Below are positions 1 through 9,014 of a stretch of DNA of 64,000 bases, piece by piece. The stretch's first letter is position 1; every line of letters begins with the position of its first letter. Source of the DNA: Candidatus Merdivicinus intestinavium (GTDB lineage: Bacteria; Bacillota; Clostridia; Oscillospirales; Ruminococcaceae). The notes beneath the pieces are model-generated. The model was not told where the DNA came from, searched no databases, and was given only the letters and a program-made list of their open reading frames with translations. The stretch spans positions 19,736 to 83,735 of the forward strand of contig DVFM01000033.1 of assembly GCA_018713245.1 (NCBI GenBank), given 5' to 3'. Made by a program: the position numbers and the translations under genes.

Positions 1-573
1 GCCGTCGTCTCCGCTGTATTTGGATGCAGCCAGCGGGATCAGGACCCCAACCGTCAAATAAGCCGCCAGCGCCAGCAGCCCCAGCGCCCAGTGATAGCTG
101 CCGATCAGGACGCACAGGATGACCGTAAACAGCAGGGCAATCGCCGCGGGGGAGATGGTGTGGGCATAGAACACTTCCAGCAGTTCGATGTCCGAGGTAA
201 TGACGGCAATCAGGTCCCCTTTGTCCCGGCCTTCCAGTTTGGCGGGGCAGAGCCGCCTGAGCGCCCGGAACACCCGGTCCCGGATCAGCGCCAGCAGCTT
301 GAAGGCAATGAAGTGGTTGCACGCCTGCTCCGCGTAGCGCAGAATTCCCCGCAGCAGGGCGAAAATCACAAGAAAGGCAAAGGCCGCCGCCATTGTCACC
401 GGTACGGCTGCCCCCAGCGCGTTCAGCACCGCATAGCCGCCGAATACCGTCAGAAAAGCCGCGCACAAATGCCCGATGAGCCCCATCAAAATTGCCAGCA
501 GCATATAGCCGGTCAGAGGTTTGACCAGGTAAGCCAGTTTTAGCATCACTTGAAATCCGCTTCGTTTGTTCAT
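1..573 (-). CDS. ABC transporter permease/ATP-binding protein, CydC-like, N-terminal part (continues beyond the window start)
   Basis: Minus-strand reading from ATG at 573 gives MNKRSGFQVMLKLAYLVKPLTGYMLLAILMGLIGHLCAAFLTVFGGYAVLNALG..., a TM domain; ATGA overlap with the stop of the upstream CydD-like gene. Confidence 0.75.
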   Translation of the reverse strand, partial: MNKRSGFQVMLKLAYLVKPLTGYMLLAILMGLIGHLCAAFLTVFGGYAVLNALGAAVPVTMAAAFAFLVIFALLRGILRYAEQACNHFIAFKLLALIRDRVFRALRRLCPAKLEGRDKGDLIAVITSDIELLEVFYAHTISPAAIALLFTVILCVLIGSYHWALGLLALAAYLTVGVLIPLAASKYSGDDG

Positions 574-2312
574 GCCGGGCTTCCGTCCTTTCCGTACATT
601 TCCAGATTTTGCTGGGCTGTCCAAAGTTTTTCGTAGAGGCCGTGGCTGCAGAGCAGCTCCGCATGGCTCCCGGATTCTGCGATGCTTCCGCCGTCCAGGA
701 CGTAAATTTTATCCGCGCCTGCAACATTTGCCAGCCTGTGAGAAATCAGAATCACTGTTTTGGTTTTCGCAAGTTCATAAATCTGCGCCATGATGTCGTT
801 TTCACTTTCCACATCGATATTGGAGGTGGCCTCGTCGAACAGGTAGACCGGGCTGTCGTGCAGGAGCGCGCGCGCCAGCGCCAGCCGCTGCCGCTGACCG
901 CCCGACAGATTGGAGGCGTTTTCCATAATTGCCGTGTCCAGCCCCTGTTCCGCTTTCAGGAACCCGTCCAGCCGGACCTGTTCCAGCACAGCCCACAGCT
1001 CGGCGTCGGAAGCCGCCGGGTTTCCCATCCGCAGATTGTCCCGCACGGTTCCCTTGAACAGATAGCTCCGGTGGCTGACATAGGTGATATGGCGCATCAG
1101 GCTGTCCTCCGGAATTTCGCCCAGCTCCAGCCCGCCGATTGTGACGGAGCCGGTATAGCCTTTGTTCCGCCCCATAAGAATCGCCGCCGCAGTGGACTTT
1201 CCGCAGCCGCTCTCGCCCACCAGCGCGGTGAAGTTGCCTGCCGGGAAACGCAGTTCGATTCCGTGCAGGATCTCCCGGTCCGGCTGATAGGAAAAGCGAA
1301 GGCCGGAGCAGGCAATTTCGCCGTCCCGGGGCATTTCCCCGCTTTTTTCCTCCGCGGCTTCCGGCAGGTCGAGCAGGCGGAAAATTTTATCGCTGGCCGC
1401 CATGCCGTTCATGGCGATGTGGAAGAAGGAGCCCAGCTGCCGCATGGGAAGAAAGAAGTCCGCCGCCAGCAGGATAATGAGCAGGCATCCCGTCAGGGTC
1501 GTATGCCCGCCGGCAAACTGCGTGACCGCCATGATGATCCCCAGCGCGGCGCCCCCGTAGGCGACCAGGTCCATGATGGTGATGGAGTTGAGCTGCATGG
1601 TCAGCACCTTCATGGTAATGATTCGGAACTTTTCGGCTTCCTCGTTCATTTCCCGGTTTTTGAATTCGTCCGCCTGGTAGATTTTCAGCGCGGTCAGCCC
1701 CTGCAGGTTTTCCAGGAAGGTATCGCCCAGCGCCGTATATTGTCCCCAGTATTTGGCCAGCAGTTTTTTGGCCCAGGTCTGTACCGCCGCGATGGCGGCG
1801 GGAATCAGCGGCACACAGACCAGCAGAACGGCGGCAGCCGGGACATTGACAAAGCAGAGCACGGCGAACAGGGTCACCGGGGCCAGCATCGCGTAAAAAA
1901 ACTGGGGGAGATAAGCGCCGAAGTAGGTTTCCAGCTGTTCGACGCCCTCGACTGCCACCTGCACCACCTCGGAAGTCCGGACCTGCTCGCTGTAGGAGGC
2001 GCCCAGGCGCAGCAGCTTTTGGTAAATGCGCTCCCGCAGCGTCCTTTTGACCGCTTTCGAGGAAAAATACCCCATTCTGCTGGCGCCGGCTGTGCAGCAA
2101 AAGCGGATGCCCAGCGCCAGCAGCGCAAGAACGGCCGTCTCGGCACAGACGGCAGCGGTCGCCGTTTGCTCAAACAGTCTGGCCAGCAGCCGCGCAATGG
2201 CAAACATCATCGCGATATTTGCAGCCAGCGCGCACCACTGCAGCAAAACATTTCCGGCGATATACTTTTTGCTTTCGCCGACCGTTCCGATCAGGCGCTT
2301 GTTAATCATCAT
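570..2312 (-). CDS. ABC transporter ATP-binding/permease protein, CydD-like
   Basis: Walker A GESGCGKST, signature LSGGQRQRLALARALL, Walker B VYLFDEATSNID; N-terminal TM domain. Start MMINKRL preceded by GGAGG. Confidence 0.85.
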   Translation of the reverse strand: MMINKRLIGTVGESKKYIAGNVLLQWCALAANIAMMFAIARLLARLFEQTATAAVCAETAVLALLALGIRFCCTAGASRMGYFSSKAVKRTLRERIYQKLLRLGASYSEQVRTSEVVQVAVEGVEQLETYFGAYLPQFFYAMLAPVTLFAVLCFVNVPAAAVLLVCVPLIPAAIAAVQTWAKKLLAKYWGQYTALGDTFLENLQGLTALKIYQADEFKNREMNEEAEKFRIITMKVLTMQLNSITIMDLVAYGGAALGIIMAVTQFAGGHTTLTGCLLIILLAADFFLPMRQLGSFFHIAMNGMAASDKIFRLLDLPEAAEEKSGEMPRDGEIACSGLRFSYQPDREILHGIELRFPAGNFTALVGESGCGKSTAAAILMGRNKGYTGSVTIGGLELGEIPEDSLMRHITYVSHRSYLFKGTVRDNLRMGNPAASDAELWAVLEQVRLDGFLKAEQGLDTAIMENASNLSGGQRQRLALARALLHDSPVYLFDEATSNIDVESENDIMAQIYELAKTKTVILISHRLANVAGADKIYVLDGGSIAESGSHAELLCSHGLYEKLWTAQQNLEMYGKDGSPA

Positions 2313-2356
2313 AGGCGTTGCCCTCCATTTTACGGTATGGGGAGTAAGGAATGCGA

Positions 2357-2444
2357 TTAGCACACGCTAACTGCGAGGCAAAAAAGAAAACAGCAATGAT
2401 TAGCTGATACTAACTATTATACCCGGTTCCGCGCTTGCTGTCAA
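2357..2444 (-). promoter_or_regulatory. Perfect sigma-A-type promoter (TTGACA-N17-TATAAT, minus strand) plus two SlyA/MarR-like palindromes
   Basis: Reverse complement of 2416-2444 is TATAAT/TTGACA with 17-bp spacer; TTAGCACACGCTAA at 2357-2370 and TTAGCTGATACTAA at 2400-2413. Confidence 0.8.
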
Positions 2445-2475
2445 TCCCTTTTTGGCTTTTCCTTCCATAAAATTT

Positions 2476-2505
2476 GGCCTGCACCGATATGGTACGGTGC
2501 AGGCC
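2476..2505 (-). terminator. Hairpin GGCCTGCACCG-N8-CGGTGCAGGCC downstream of the fucosidase gene
   Basis: 11-bp perfect stem; on the minus strand followed by AAATTTTAT (weak T-tract). Confidence 0.5.
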
Positions 2506-2572
2506 GGGGAAGCTGCGAGCCTAATGCGGCTGCTTTACCCGCTTTTGCGGGACGGTTCTCTTTCTGCTGTGC

Positions 2573-3925
2573 TTAATTTTGTGTGGAAATTTTATAGGTG
2601 TAAGGAAGAAATCGATAGCTGTAGGGCGGTGCAGGCCAGGGGGAAATGACTAATTGCGAACCGTTTTGTTTATATTCCGCAGGACATGCGCTCCCCAACA
2701 CCTCCACTGAGGAGACAGCCTTCTGGTTCGGGAGGTTGATCACAATTGGCTCCGATGCCGGTTCTTTGCAGAAGAGGTACATGACGTTCCCTTTGCGGGT
2801 TGCGGCAAAAGTGTCGTTAAACGCGATATTCGCTCCGGCAGCGGTGCCGTAAATTGCCTCTCCGTTGATTTTCAGCCAATCGCCGATTTGCAGAAGCCGT
2901 TCCTGGATAATGGGGGAAATGGTGCCGTCCGCACAGGGTCCGACATTCAGACAAAGGTTTCCGCCCCGGCTGACAGTGTTAATGAGTAAATCAATCAGCT
3001 CTTTTTCTCCAAGATAATCTTCGATGTTTTCATTCCGGTTAAACCCAAAGCTGGCGCCGATGCTGCGGTTTTCCTCCCATTTTCGGTTCTGCAGGTTTTT
3101 CTGCGCCTCCGATTCGCTGACCGCGGGGCTGTTTACTTCTCCATATTCGGAAGTGAGGTAGCCGCCATGCAGGCCCCGCGTATCGCTTCCCCACCTGTCG
3201 TTTATAACAATTTCATCGCGTACATTGGATTCATAAAGGAGCCAGGTCAAAAAATCCCGGCTGTGCCACTGTTCGCTGGAATAAGACCATTCGCCGTCTG
3301 TGAACAAGATGCTTGGACGATAATTTGTCACCAGTTCCTTCATCTGGGGGATCATTTTTTCCACAGCATAGCGGGGAATATCCGCTTTGGCGGCGTCCTT
3401 AACCTGCATTACGGGATGATCCCATTCCAGCAGGCTGTAGTAAAGGCCGCGTTTCATCCCGTGGCGCTCTACTGCGTCCAGCAATTCGCCCACAATATCC
3501 CGGTGCGGCCCAATGTCTACGCTGTTCCAGTTAAAACTGTAGGCGCTTGGCCATAAGCAGAAAGCGTCGTGATGCTTGGAAACCAGAACCACATATTGAG
3601 CGCCGGCTTTTTCAAACAGGCTTGCCCATTCTTCCGGATTGAACATTTCCGCCTTCCATTGGGAGGCGAAATCCTTATAGGAGGCGTTTTCTCCATAGAC
3701 TCTCCTGTGAAAATCGTAGTACGGCGCAAATTTCTGCCCAACCTGCCATCCGTACCATTCTGCGTATGCAAGCCCGGTGGAATCCACCTCGCTGCGCTTG
3801 GGCGCATAAGCCGGGACCGAGTAAATTCCCCAATGGATAAAAATGCCGAACTTTCCTCTGTCAAACCATTCGGGGATGGGCCTTGCGTCGATTTCCTCCC
3901 AGGTTTTAGCGGGAATCTTTTGCAT
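2573..3925 (-). CDS. Alpha-L-fucosidase, GH29-like
   Basis: WFDRGKFGIFIHWGIYSVPAYAP, KHHDAFCLWPS and FTDGEWSYSSEQW motifs typical of GH29. Confidence 0.9.
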   Translation of the reverse strand: MQKIPAKTWEEIDARPIPEWFDRGKFGIFIHWGIYSVPAYAPKRSEVDSTGLAYAEWYGWQVGQKFAPYYDFHRRVYGENASYKDFASQWKAEMFNPEEWASLFEKAGAQYVVLVSKHHDAFCLWPSAYSFNWNSVDIGPHRDIVGELLDAVERHGMKRGLYYSLLEWDHPVMQVKDAAKADIPRYAVEKMIPQMKELVTNYRPSILFTDGEWSYSSEQWHSRDFLTWLLYESNVRDEIVINDRWGSDTRGLHGGYLTSEYGEVNSPAVSESEAQKNLQNRKWEENRSIGASFGFNRNENIEDYLGEKELIDLLINTVSRGGNLCLNVGPCADGTISPIIQERLLQIGDWLKINGEAIYGTAAGANIAFNDTFAATRKGNVMYLFCKEPASEPIVINLPNQKAVSSVEVLGSACPAEYKQNGSQLVISPWPAPPYSYRFLPYTYKISTQN

Positions 3926-5150
3926 ATGTCTCTTCCTTTCCTTTGTCAGATTTTGCGGAGCCGCCGCACAGAGACGGATGTTCCGGGTTTTTCAGAACGG
4001 AACTTCCCATCACCAATTCCACAGGCAGCCGGATTTGCAGGTTTGCGATGGGGTGATGATGAAGCTGTTCCAGCATCAGCTCTGCGGACTTGATTCCGGC
4101 AAGATACAGATCTTGTTTCACGGTTGTAAGATGCAGATTGTTGGTTGTGGGCAAATTATCAAATCCCGTAACAGACAAATCGTCGGGGATTCGGATTCCC
4201 AGCATAGAGCAGCCCTGTGCGAGCAGGTACGCCACGCCGTCTGTACAGCATTGAACGGCTGTGACTCCTTTTTCCATCAGCTCCTGGGCAGCCTGGCCAT
4301 ATGTCAGCAGCATTTTTTCCACTTCTGCACTGTCGTTCATGATGGTTTTCTTTTTGATTTCCACCGTATAATCCATTGTCAGCGGAAGGCCGCTTTCGGT
4401 AATCGCCTCGATATAGCCGTCATAGCGCTCTTTGATGGAGCTCATTTCCGCAATATTGCAGTTTGCAAAGAAAGCAATTCTTCGATGCCCCATCTGAATG
4501 AGGTAATTGACAATCGCCTTTGTGCCCGTCCGATTCTCAAACACCACAGAAGGGCAGTCGATCCCCGAATACGCTTTATCAATCATAACGAGCGGATAAT
4601 TTTGAACAGCAAGCTGCTTAATGATACCATAATTGTGGATGCTGTCGTATGGATAAAAGATGATTCCGTCAATGCGGTCCTTTAAGCAGCGTTCAAAAAT
4701 TTTTGCCTCGGTTCGGTAACTTGCTTCCGAATTCTGAATGATTGTGTAGCACGCATTGCGGTCCAGTACGCTGGTGATCCCCCTGAGATAAGATACGGCG
4801 TCATAACTGTTGCTGTTAAATGGCATGATTGCAACAATAATGTGGGGCCGTTCGTCGTCTACAGTTGTGCTTACGCTGTCCAGCTGGATTGCGGACGGCG
4901 TCGGGGCGTCGGGGGAACATTGAGCGGGATACCGGACAAAAGTCCCTGTTCGGCGGTGGCGCACCGCCAGGCCGTTTGCCGCCAGTTCGTCCAATGCGCG
5001 CTTGGATGTTATTCTGCTTACAAAAAATTGTTTGGACAACTGCGCTTCTGTCGGCAGCTTGCTTCCGGGAGGATATTTTCCGTTCCGAATATCCGTTGTA
5101 AGGGACTCAAGAATTTGCTCATACAGCGGTTTCACGATGTTTGCCCCCAT
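3906..5150 (-). CDS. GntR-family regulator with LacI/periplasmic-binding-protein-like effector domain (AraR-type)
   Basis: N-terminal wHTH LYEQILESLTTDIRNGKYPPGSKLPTEAQLSKQFFVSRITSKRALDELAANG; C-terminal sugar-binding-like domain (VTGFDNLPTTNNLHLTTVKQD). Confidence 0.9.
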   Translation of the reverse strand: MGANIVKPLYEQILESLTTDIRNGKYPPGSKLPTEAQLSKQFFVSRITSKRALDELAANGLAVRHRRTGTFVRYPAQCSPDAPTPSAIQLDSVSTTVDDERPHIIVAIMPFNSNSYDAVSYLRGITSVLDRNACYTIIQNSEASYRTEAKIFERCLKDRIDGIIFYPYDSIHNYGIIKQLAVQNYPLVMIDKAYSGIDCPSVVFENRTGTKAIVNYLIQMGHRRIAFFANCNIAEMSSIKERYDGYIEAITESGLPLTMDYTVEIKKKTIMNDSAEVEKMLLTYGQAAQELMEKGVTAVQCCTDGVAYLLAQGCSMLGIRIPDDLSVTGFDNLPTTNNLHLTTVKQDLYLAGIKSAELMLEQLHHHPIANLQIRLPVELVMGSSVLKNPEHPSLCGGSAKSDKGKEETYAKDSR

Positions 5151-5176
5151 AACAAAAATTCATTTTCTTGTTTTTA

Positions 5177-5205
5177 ATTGTATGATACTTCAATACAAAT
5201 GTCAA
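5177..5205 (-). promoter_or_regulatory. Promoter of the GntR gene (TTGACA-N17-TACAAT) overlapped by inverted repeat TTGTAT-N9-ATACAA
   Basis: TGTCAA at 5200-5205 and ATTGTA at 5177-5182 on the plus strand; inverted repeat 5178-5198. Confidence 0.7.
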
Positions 5206-5380
5206 TATAAATCCAATAATACTATCACAATTATAACAATTAAAAATAATTTTGATATTTTCATTTTTTCTTTATCACATATTGACTGTTTAGTTATAAC
5301 GTGTATAATATAAAACATGATAAATACATACCACATTAAAAAGAATTGAAAAATTTAGAATTTTTGGGAGTGATATATAA

Positions 5381-6316
5381 ATGAATCCATCGAAATCCCG
5401 ATTGAAGGCTTTAAAAAATGAACTTCACGTGAATTGGCAGCTTTATATCCTTGTCATTTTGCCGATTGTATATGTTATATTGTTTATGTATTATCCGATG
5501 TACGGCATTCAAATTGCTTTCAAAGATTATATTGCCGTAGAAGGGATTTCCGGAAGTCCCTGGGTAGGATTGGAGCATTTTGAAAAATTCATTGACTCTT
5601 ATGAATTCAAACGAATATTTATGAACACGCTTCGCATCAGTGCGTACAGCCTGATTGCAGGTTTCCCGATGCCGATCATCCTGGCGCTCAGCATCAATGT
5701 GGTGAAAAACAAGCTGTTTAAAAAGAGTGTGCAGATGATTACATATGCCCCGTATTTCATATCCACCGTTGTAATGGTGGGGATTATGCTTCAGCTTCTG
5801 TCTACGCATGATTACGGCGTAATCAATAACCTTTTATCCCTGTTTGGGATTGGGCCGATCCCGTTTATGACGGATGCAGATTTGTTCGACCATGTTTATG
5901 TCTGGTCGGGAGTCTGGCAGGGGATGGGATGGAATTCCATCATCTACATTGCGGCGCTTTCTTCAGTCGACCAGGAGCTTTATGAGGCAGCTACCATCGA
6001 CGGAGCCAGCGTATTCCAGAAAATACTGCATATTGACCTCCCTTCCATCCTGCCCACCATTGCAATCACCCTGATTTTGAGTTCCGGTTCTCTGCTGAAC
6101 GTTGGATTTGAGAAAATCATGCTGATGCAGAATGCGTCCAATATCGCTGTTTCCGAGGTAATTTCCACCTATGTCTATAAACTGAGTTTCGGGACAGGAC
6201 TTCCCAACTACTCATACAGCACGGCGATTGGACTGTTTAATTCCGTCATATCCTTTATCATTTTGATTATTGTGAACTATATTTCCCGGTATGTGTCCAA
6301 GGTCAGCCTGTGGTAA
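5381..6316 (+). CDS. Carbohydrate ABC transporter permease (LplB-like)
   Basis: EAATIDGASVFQKILHIDLPSILPTIAITL EAA-type loop; six-TM permease. Confidence 0.9.
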   Translation: MNPSKSRLKALKNELHVNWQLYILVILPIVYVILFMYYPMYGIQIAFKDYIAVEGISGSPWVGLEHFEKFIDSYEFKRIFMNTLRISAYSLIAGFPMPIILALSINVVKNKLFKKSVQMITYAPYFISTVVMVGIMLQLLSTHDYGVINNLLSLFGIGPIPFMTDADLFDHVYVWSGVWQGMGWNSIIYIAALSSVDQELYEAATIDGASVFQKILHIDLPSILPTIAITLILSSGSLLNVGFEKIMLMQNASNIAVSEVISTYVYKLSFGTGLPNYSYSTAIGLFNSVISFIILIIVNYISRYVSKVSLW

Positions 6317-6338
6317 CCGCGAGAAGTTGGAGGCAGTT

Positions 6339-7229
6339 ATGAAGATTTATACAACGAGGGATAAAATTTTTGTCGCCTGCAATTACATTTTCCTGAGCAT
6401 TTTGCTCGTTATTATTGCATACCCCCTTTTGCTGATTGTGAGCTCCTCATTCAGTTCTCCGCAGGCGGTGGTCTCCGGGAAGGTAAAGCTCTTTCCTGTG
6501 GATTTCTCCCTGGAAGGGTATAAGGCAATTCTGGGCTACCAGGACATTTGGGTTGGTTATGCCAATACCATTTTTTACACGACTTTTGGCACGCTGCTGA
6601 ACCTGTTTATGACCATCATCGCGGCGTACCCTCTTTCCCGGCCGGATTTTAAAGCGAAAAATCTTGTTATGGTTCTGTTCACCATTACAATGTTTTTCTC
6701 AGGGGGAATGATTCCCTCATACTTGGCCATGAATTCGATGGGTCTGCTGAATAACCGCCTGGTTATGATCCTGCCCAGCGCCATGTCCGTTTACGACGTT
6801 ATCATTACCCGTACCTTTTTCCAATCCAGTATTCCAAAGGAACTGCTGGAATCCGCCAAACTGGATGGCTGCTCAGACTTCAACTTTATTCTGAAAATTG
6901 TCATTCCATTGTCGGGTGCAATTATTGCGGTCAATGCTTTGTTTTATGCTGTGGGGCATTGGAATTCCTATTTTAATGCATTTCTTTACTTAACGGATGC
7001 GAACAAGATGCCGCTTCAAATCAAGCTGAGGACAGTCCTTGTCTTAAATCAGATGGATATTACCATGTTCGGCAGCGCAGACCCTACCATGATGGATAAA
7101 AAGGCCGAGCTGGCACAGCTGATTAAATACGCACTCATCATTGTGGCAAACGGTCCAATCCTTTGCATCTATCCATTTGTGCAGAAATTCTTTATCAAGG
7201 GGGTTATGATTGGTTCGCTCAAGGGTTAA
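6339..7229 (+). CDS. Carbohydrate ABC transporter permease (LplC-like)
   Basis: ESAKLDGCSDFNFILKIVIPLSGAIIAV EAA loop; C-terminal FVQKFFIKGVMIGSLKG. Confidence 0.9.
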   Translation: MKIYTTRDKIFVACNYIFLSILLVIIAYPLLLIVSSSFSSPQAVVSGKVKLFPVDFSLEGYKAILGYQDIWVGYANTIFYTTFGTLLNLFMTIIAAYPLSRPDFKAKNLVMVLFTITMFFSGGMIPSYLAMNSMGLLNNRLVMILPSAMSVYDVIITRTFFQSSIPKELLESAKLDGCSDFNFILKIVIPLSGAIIAVNALFYAVGHWNSYFNAFLYLTDANKMPLQIKLRTVLVLNQMDITMFGSADPTMMDKKAELAQLIKYALIIVANGPILCIYPFVQKFFIKGVMIGSLKG

Positions 7230-7260
7230 TCAAAATTCTAATAAAATGGAGGAACTTATT

Positions 7261-8934
7261 ATGAAAAAGCATTCTGTGGTAGCAGCTTTCCTGGTTTCAG
7301 CTCTGCTTACAAGCGCGCTCACAGGCTGCGGCGGAACATCTGAGTCCGGCAGCAGCACACCCGCCGAATCTTCTGCGACGGAAGCAGCCAGCTATCTGGA
7401 CAACATGACAGCGCCGGGGGAATATCCCATCGTGAAGGAACAGGTCACGCTTTCTGTGTGGATCGACCCGCCCAGCTGGATCGGCGATTTGGATGACAAC
7501 TATTTTACCAAATATTACGAGGAAAAGACCAACATCGATTTTGAGTTCACGCGCAGCAATATGGAAGATCATAACGATAAAATGAATCTGATCTTGGCCA
7601 GCCAGGCTGACCTGCCGGATGTGTTTATTTCTTGGGGGATTACCAACGCGCAGCAGATCGAATACGGTTCCCAGGGGGTATTTGTCCCTCTGAATGACCT
7701 CATTGAAGAGTATGGTCTGTACACCAAACAGGTGTTTGCCTACGAGGACACCATTGAAAAATCTGTTATTACGCCGGACGGCAGCATTTACGGTCTGCCC
7801 GCTGTGAATGAGTGCTACCACTGCACCATGCCGTATAAAGCCTGGGTGGACAAAACCTGGCTGGAAAACCTGAACCTTGAAATGCCGGAAACAACGGACG
7901 ATTTTTACAACATGCTCAAAGCCTTCAAGGAGCAGGATGCCAACGGCAACGGCGACCCCAATGACGAAATTCCGCTGGCAAGAGGCGGCTGGAGTTCGGA
8001 GATTGACATGTTTCTCATGAACGCCTTTACCTATAATGCCGGCGGCGCAAGATGGTTCCTGGATAACGGAACGGTTGTCGGGAACGCGGTAACGCCGGAG
8101 TGGCGGGAAGGCTTAAAGTACATGAATAAGCTCTTTGCCGAAGGCCTGATCGATCCGGAATACATGATTTCGGATAACGAAACGGCAAAGCTGCTGACAG
8201 GAGCGGAAAACGGAAACCGCGCCGGCGTTGTTCTGAACGGGGCAATCCAGTTTGTAGACTCCTCTCTGGACGTCAAGGAAAATTTTGTGGCAATTCCGCC
8301 TCTGACAGGCCCTGAAGGAGTTCACTATACCGCGCAGTATCCGATCAGCCTGGGGCAGGGGAATTTTGTAATCACCAAGGAATGTGAAATTCCTGAAATT
8401 GCGTTCCGCTTGGGCGACTCCCTCTACCAATGCTATATTGAAAACGACTATCACCTCTTCGGGGAGGAAAATGTCGACTGGCGGTATGCGGAGGAAGGGG
8501 AAGTCGGACTGGACGGACAGCCTGCGAAGTACGCGATTTTGCATTCCGGCCAGGAGCCGAACAACTTCACCTGGAGCGAGGGAATCAATACATTTTTAAG
8601 CGCAGATTTCCGCAATTCCATGGCTGTGGATATTACCAACTGGGATTCCTACCATGAGAAAATCCTGTACGATGAAACCGCTAACAAATACGAAGGAAAC
8701 GGCCCTGCCGAAATTATGCCGACCCTGTTCTATACTCAGGAGGAGCAGGAAAAGGTTACGGAAATTGAAACGCTGGTGAATAAATATATTACCGAAAGCA
8801 TCACCGCGTATATTACCGGCACCCGCGACATTAACGATGACAACGACTGGAACCAGTATGTCGAGGAGCTGGAAAAGATGGGCTATTCTGAACTGCGCGA
8901 TCTGGTCCAGGCATCTTATGACCGCGTAAAATAA
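7261..8934 (+). CDS. Extracellular solute-binding lipoprotein of carbohydrate ABC transporter (LplA-like)
   Basis: Lipobox LLTSALTGCGG; follows two permeases; AAATGGAGG ribosome-binding site. Confidence 0.9.
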   Translation: MKKHSVVAAFLVSALLTSALTGCGGTSESGSSTPAESSATEAASYLDNMTAPGEYPIVKEQVTLSVWIDPPSWIGDLDDNYFTKYYEEKTNIDFEFTRSNMEDHNDKMNLILASQADLPDVFISWGITNAQQIEYGSQGVFVPLNDLIEEYGLYTKQVFAYEDTIEKSVITPDGSIYGLPAVNECYHCTMPYKAWVDKTWLENLNLEMPETTDDFYNMLKAFKEQDANGNGDPNDEIPLARGGWSSEIDMFLMNAFTYNAGGARWFLDNGTVVGNAVTPEWREGLKYMNKLFAEGLIDPEYMISDNETAKLLTGAENGNRAGVVLNGAIQFVDSSLDVKENFVAIPPLTGPEGVHYTAQYPISLGQGNFVITKECEIPEIAFRLGDSLYQCYIENDYHLFGEENVDWRYAEEGEVGLDGQPAKYAILHSGQEPNNFTWSEGINTFLSADFRNSMAVDITNWDSYHEKILYDETANKYEGNGPAEIMPTLFYTQEEQEKVTEIETLVNKYITESITAYITGTRDINDDNDWNQYVEELEKMGYSELRDLVQASYDRVK

Positions 8935-8944
8935 GGAATTTTTT

Positions 8945-8984
8945 AAAACAGCCGTGCCGATAAAAGAAACGGCACGGCTGTTTT
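8945..8984 (+). terminator. Strong hairpin AAAACAGCCGTGCCG-N10-CGGCACGGCTGTTTT
   Basis: 15-bp perfect stem ending in TTTT, between the solute-binding protein gene and the first GH-like gene. Confidence 0.8.
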
Positions 8985-9014
8985 GCATCTGCCGAAGGAA
9001 AAGGAGTGGAAATT

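Noticed and set aside
609-2360. 583-aa plus-strand ORF opposite the CydD-like gene
   Set aside because: Antisense shadow ORF of a clear ABC transporter gene; Pro/Arg/Gln/His-rich composition without recognisable domains.
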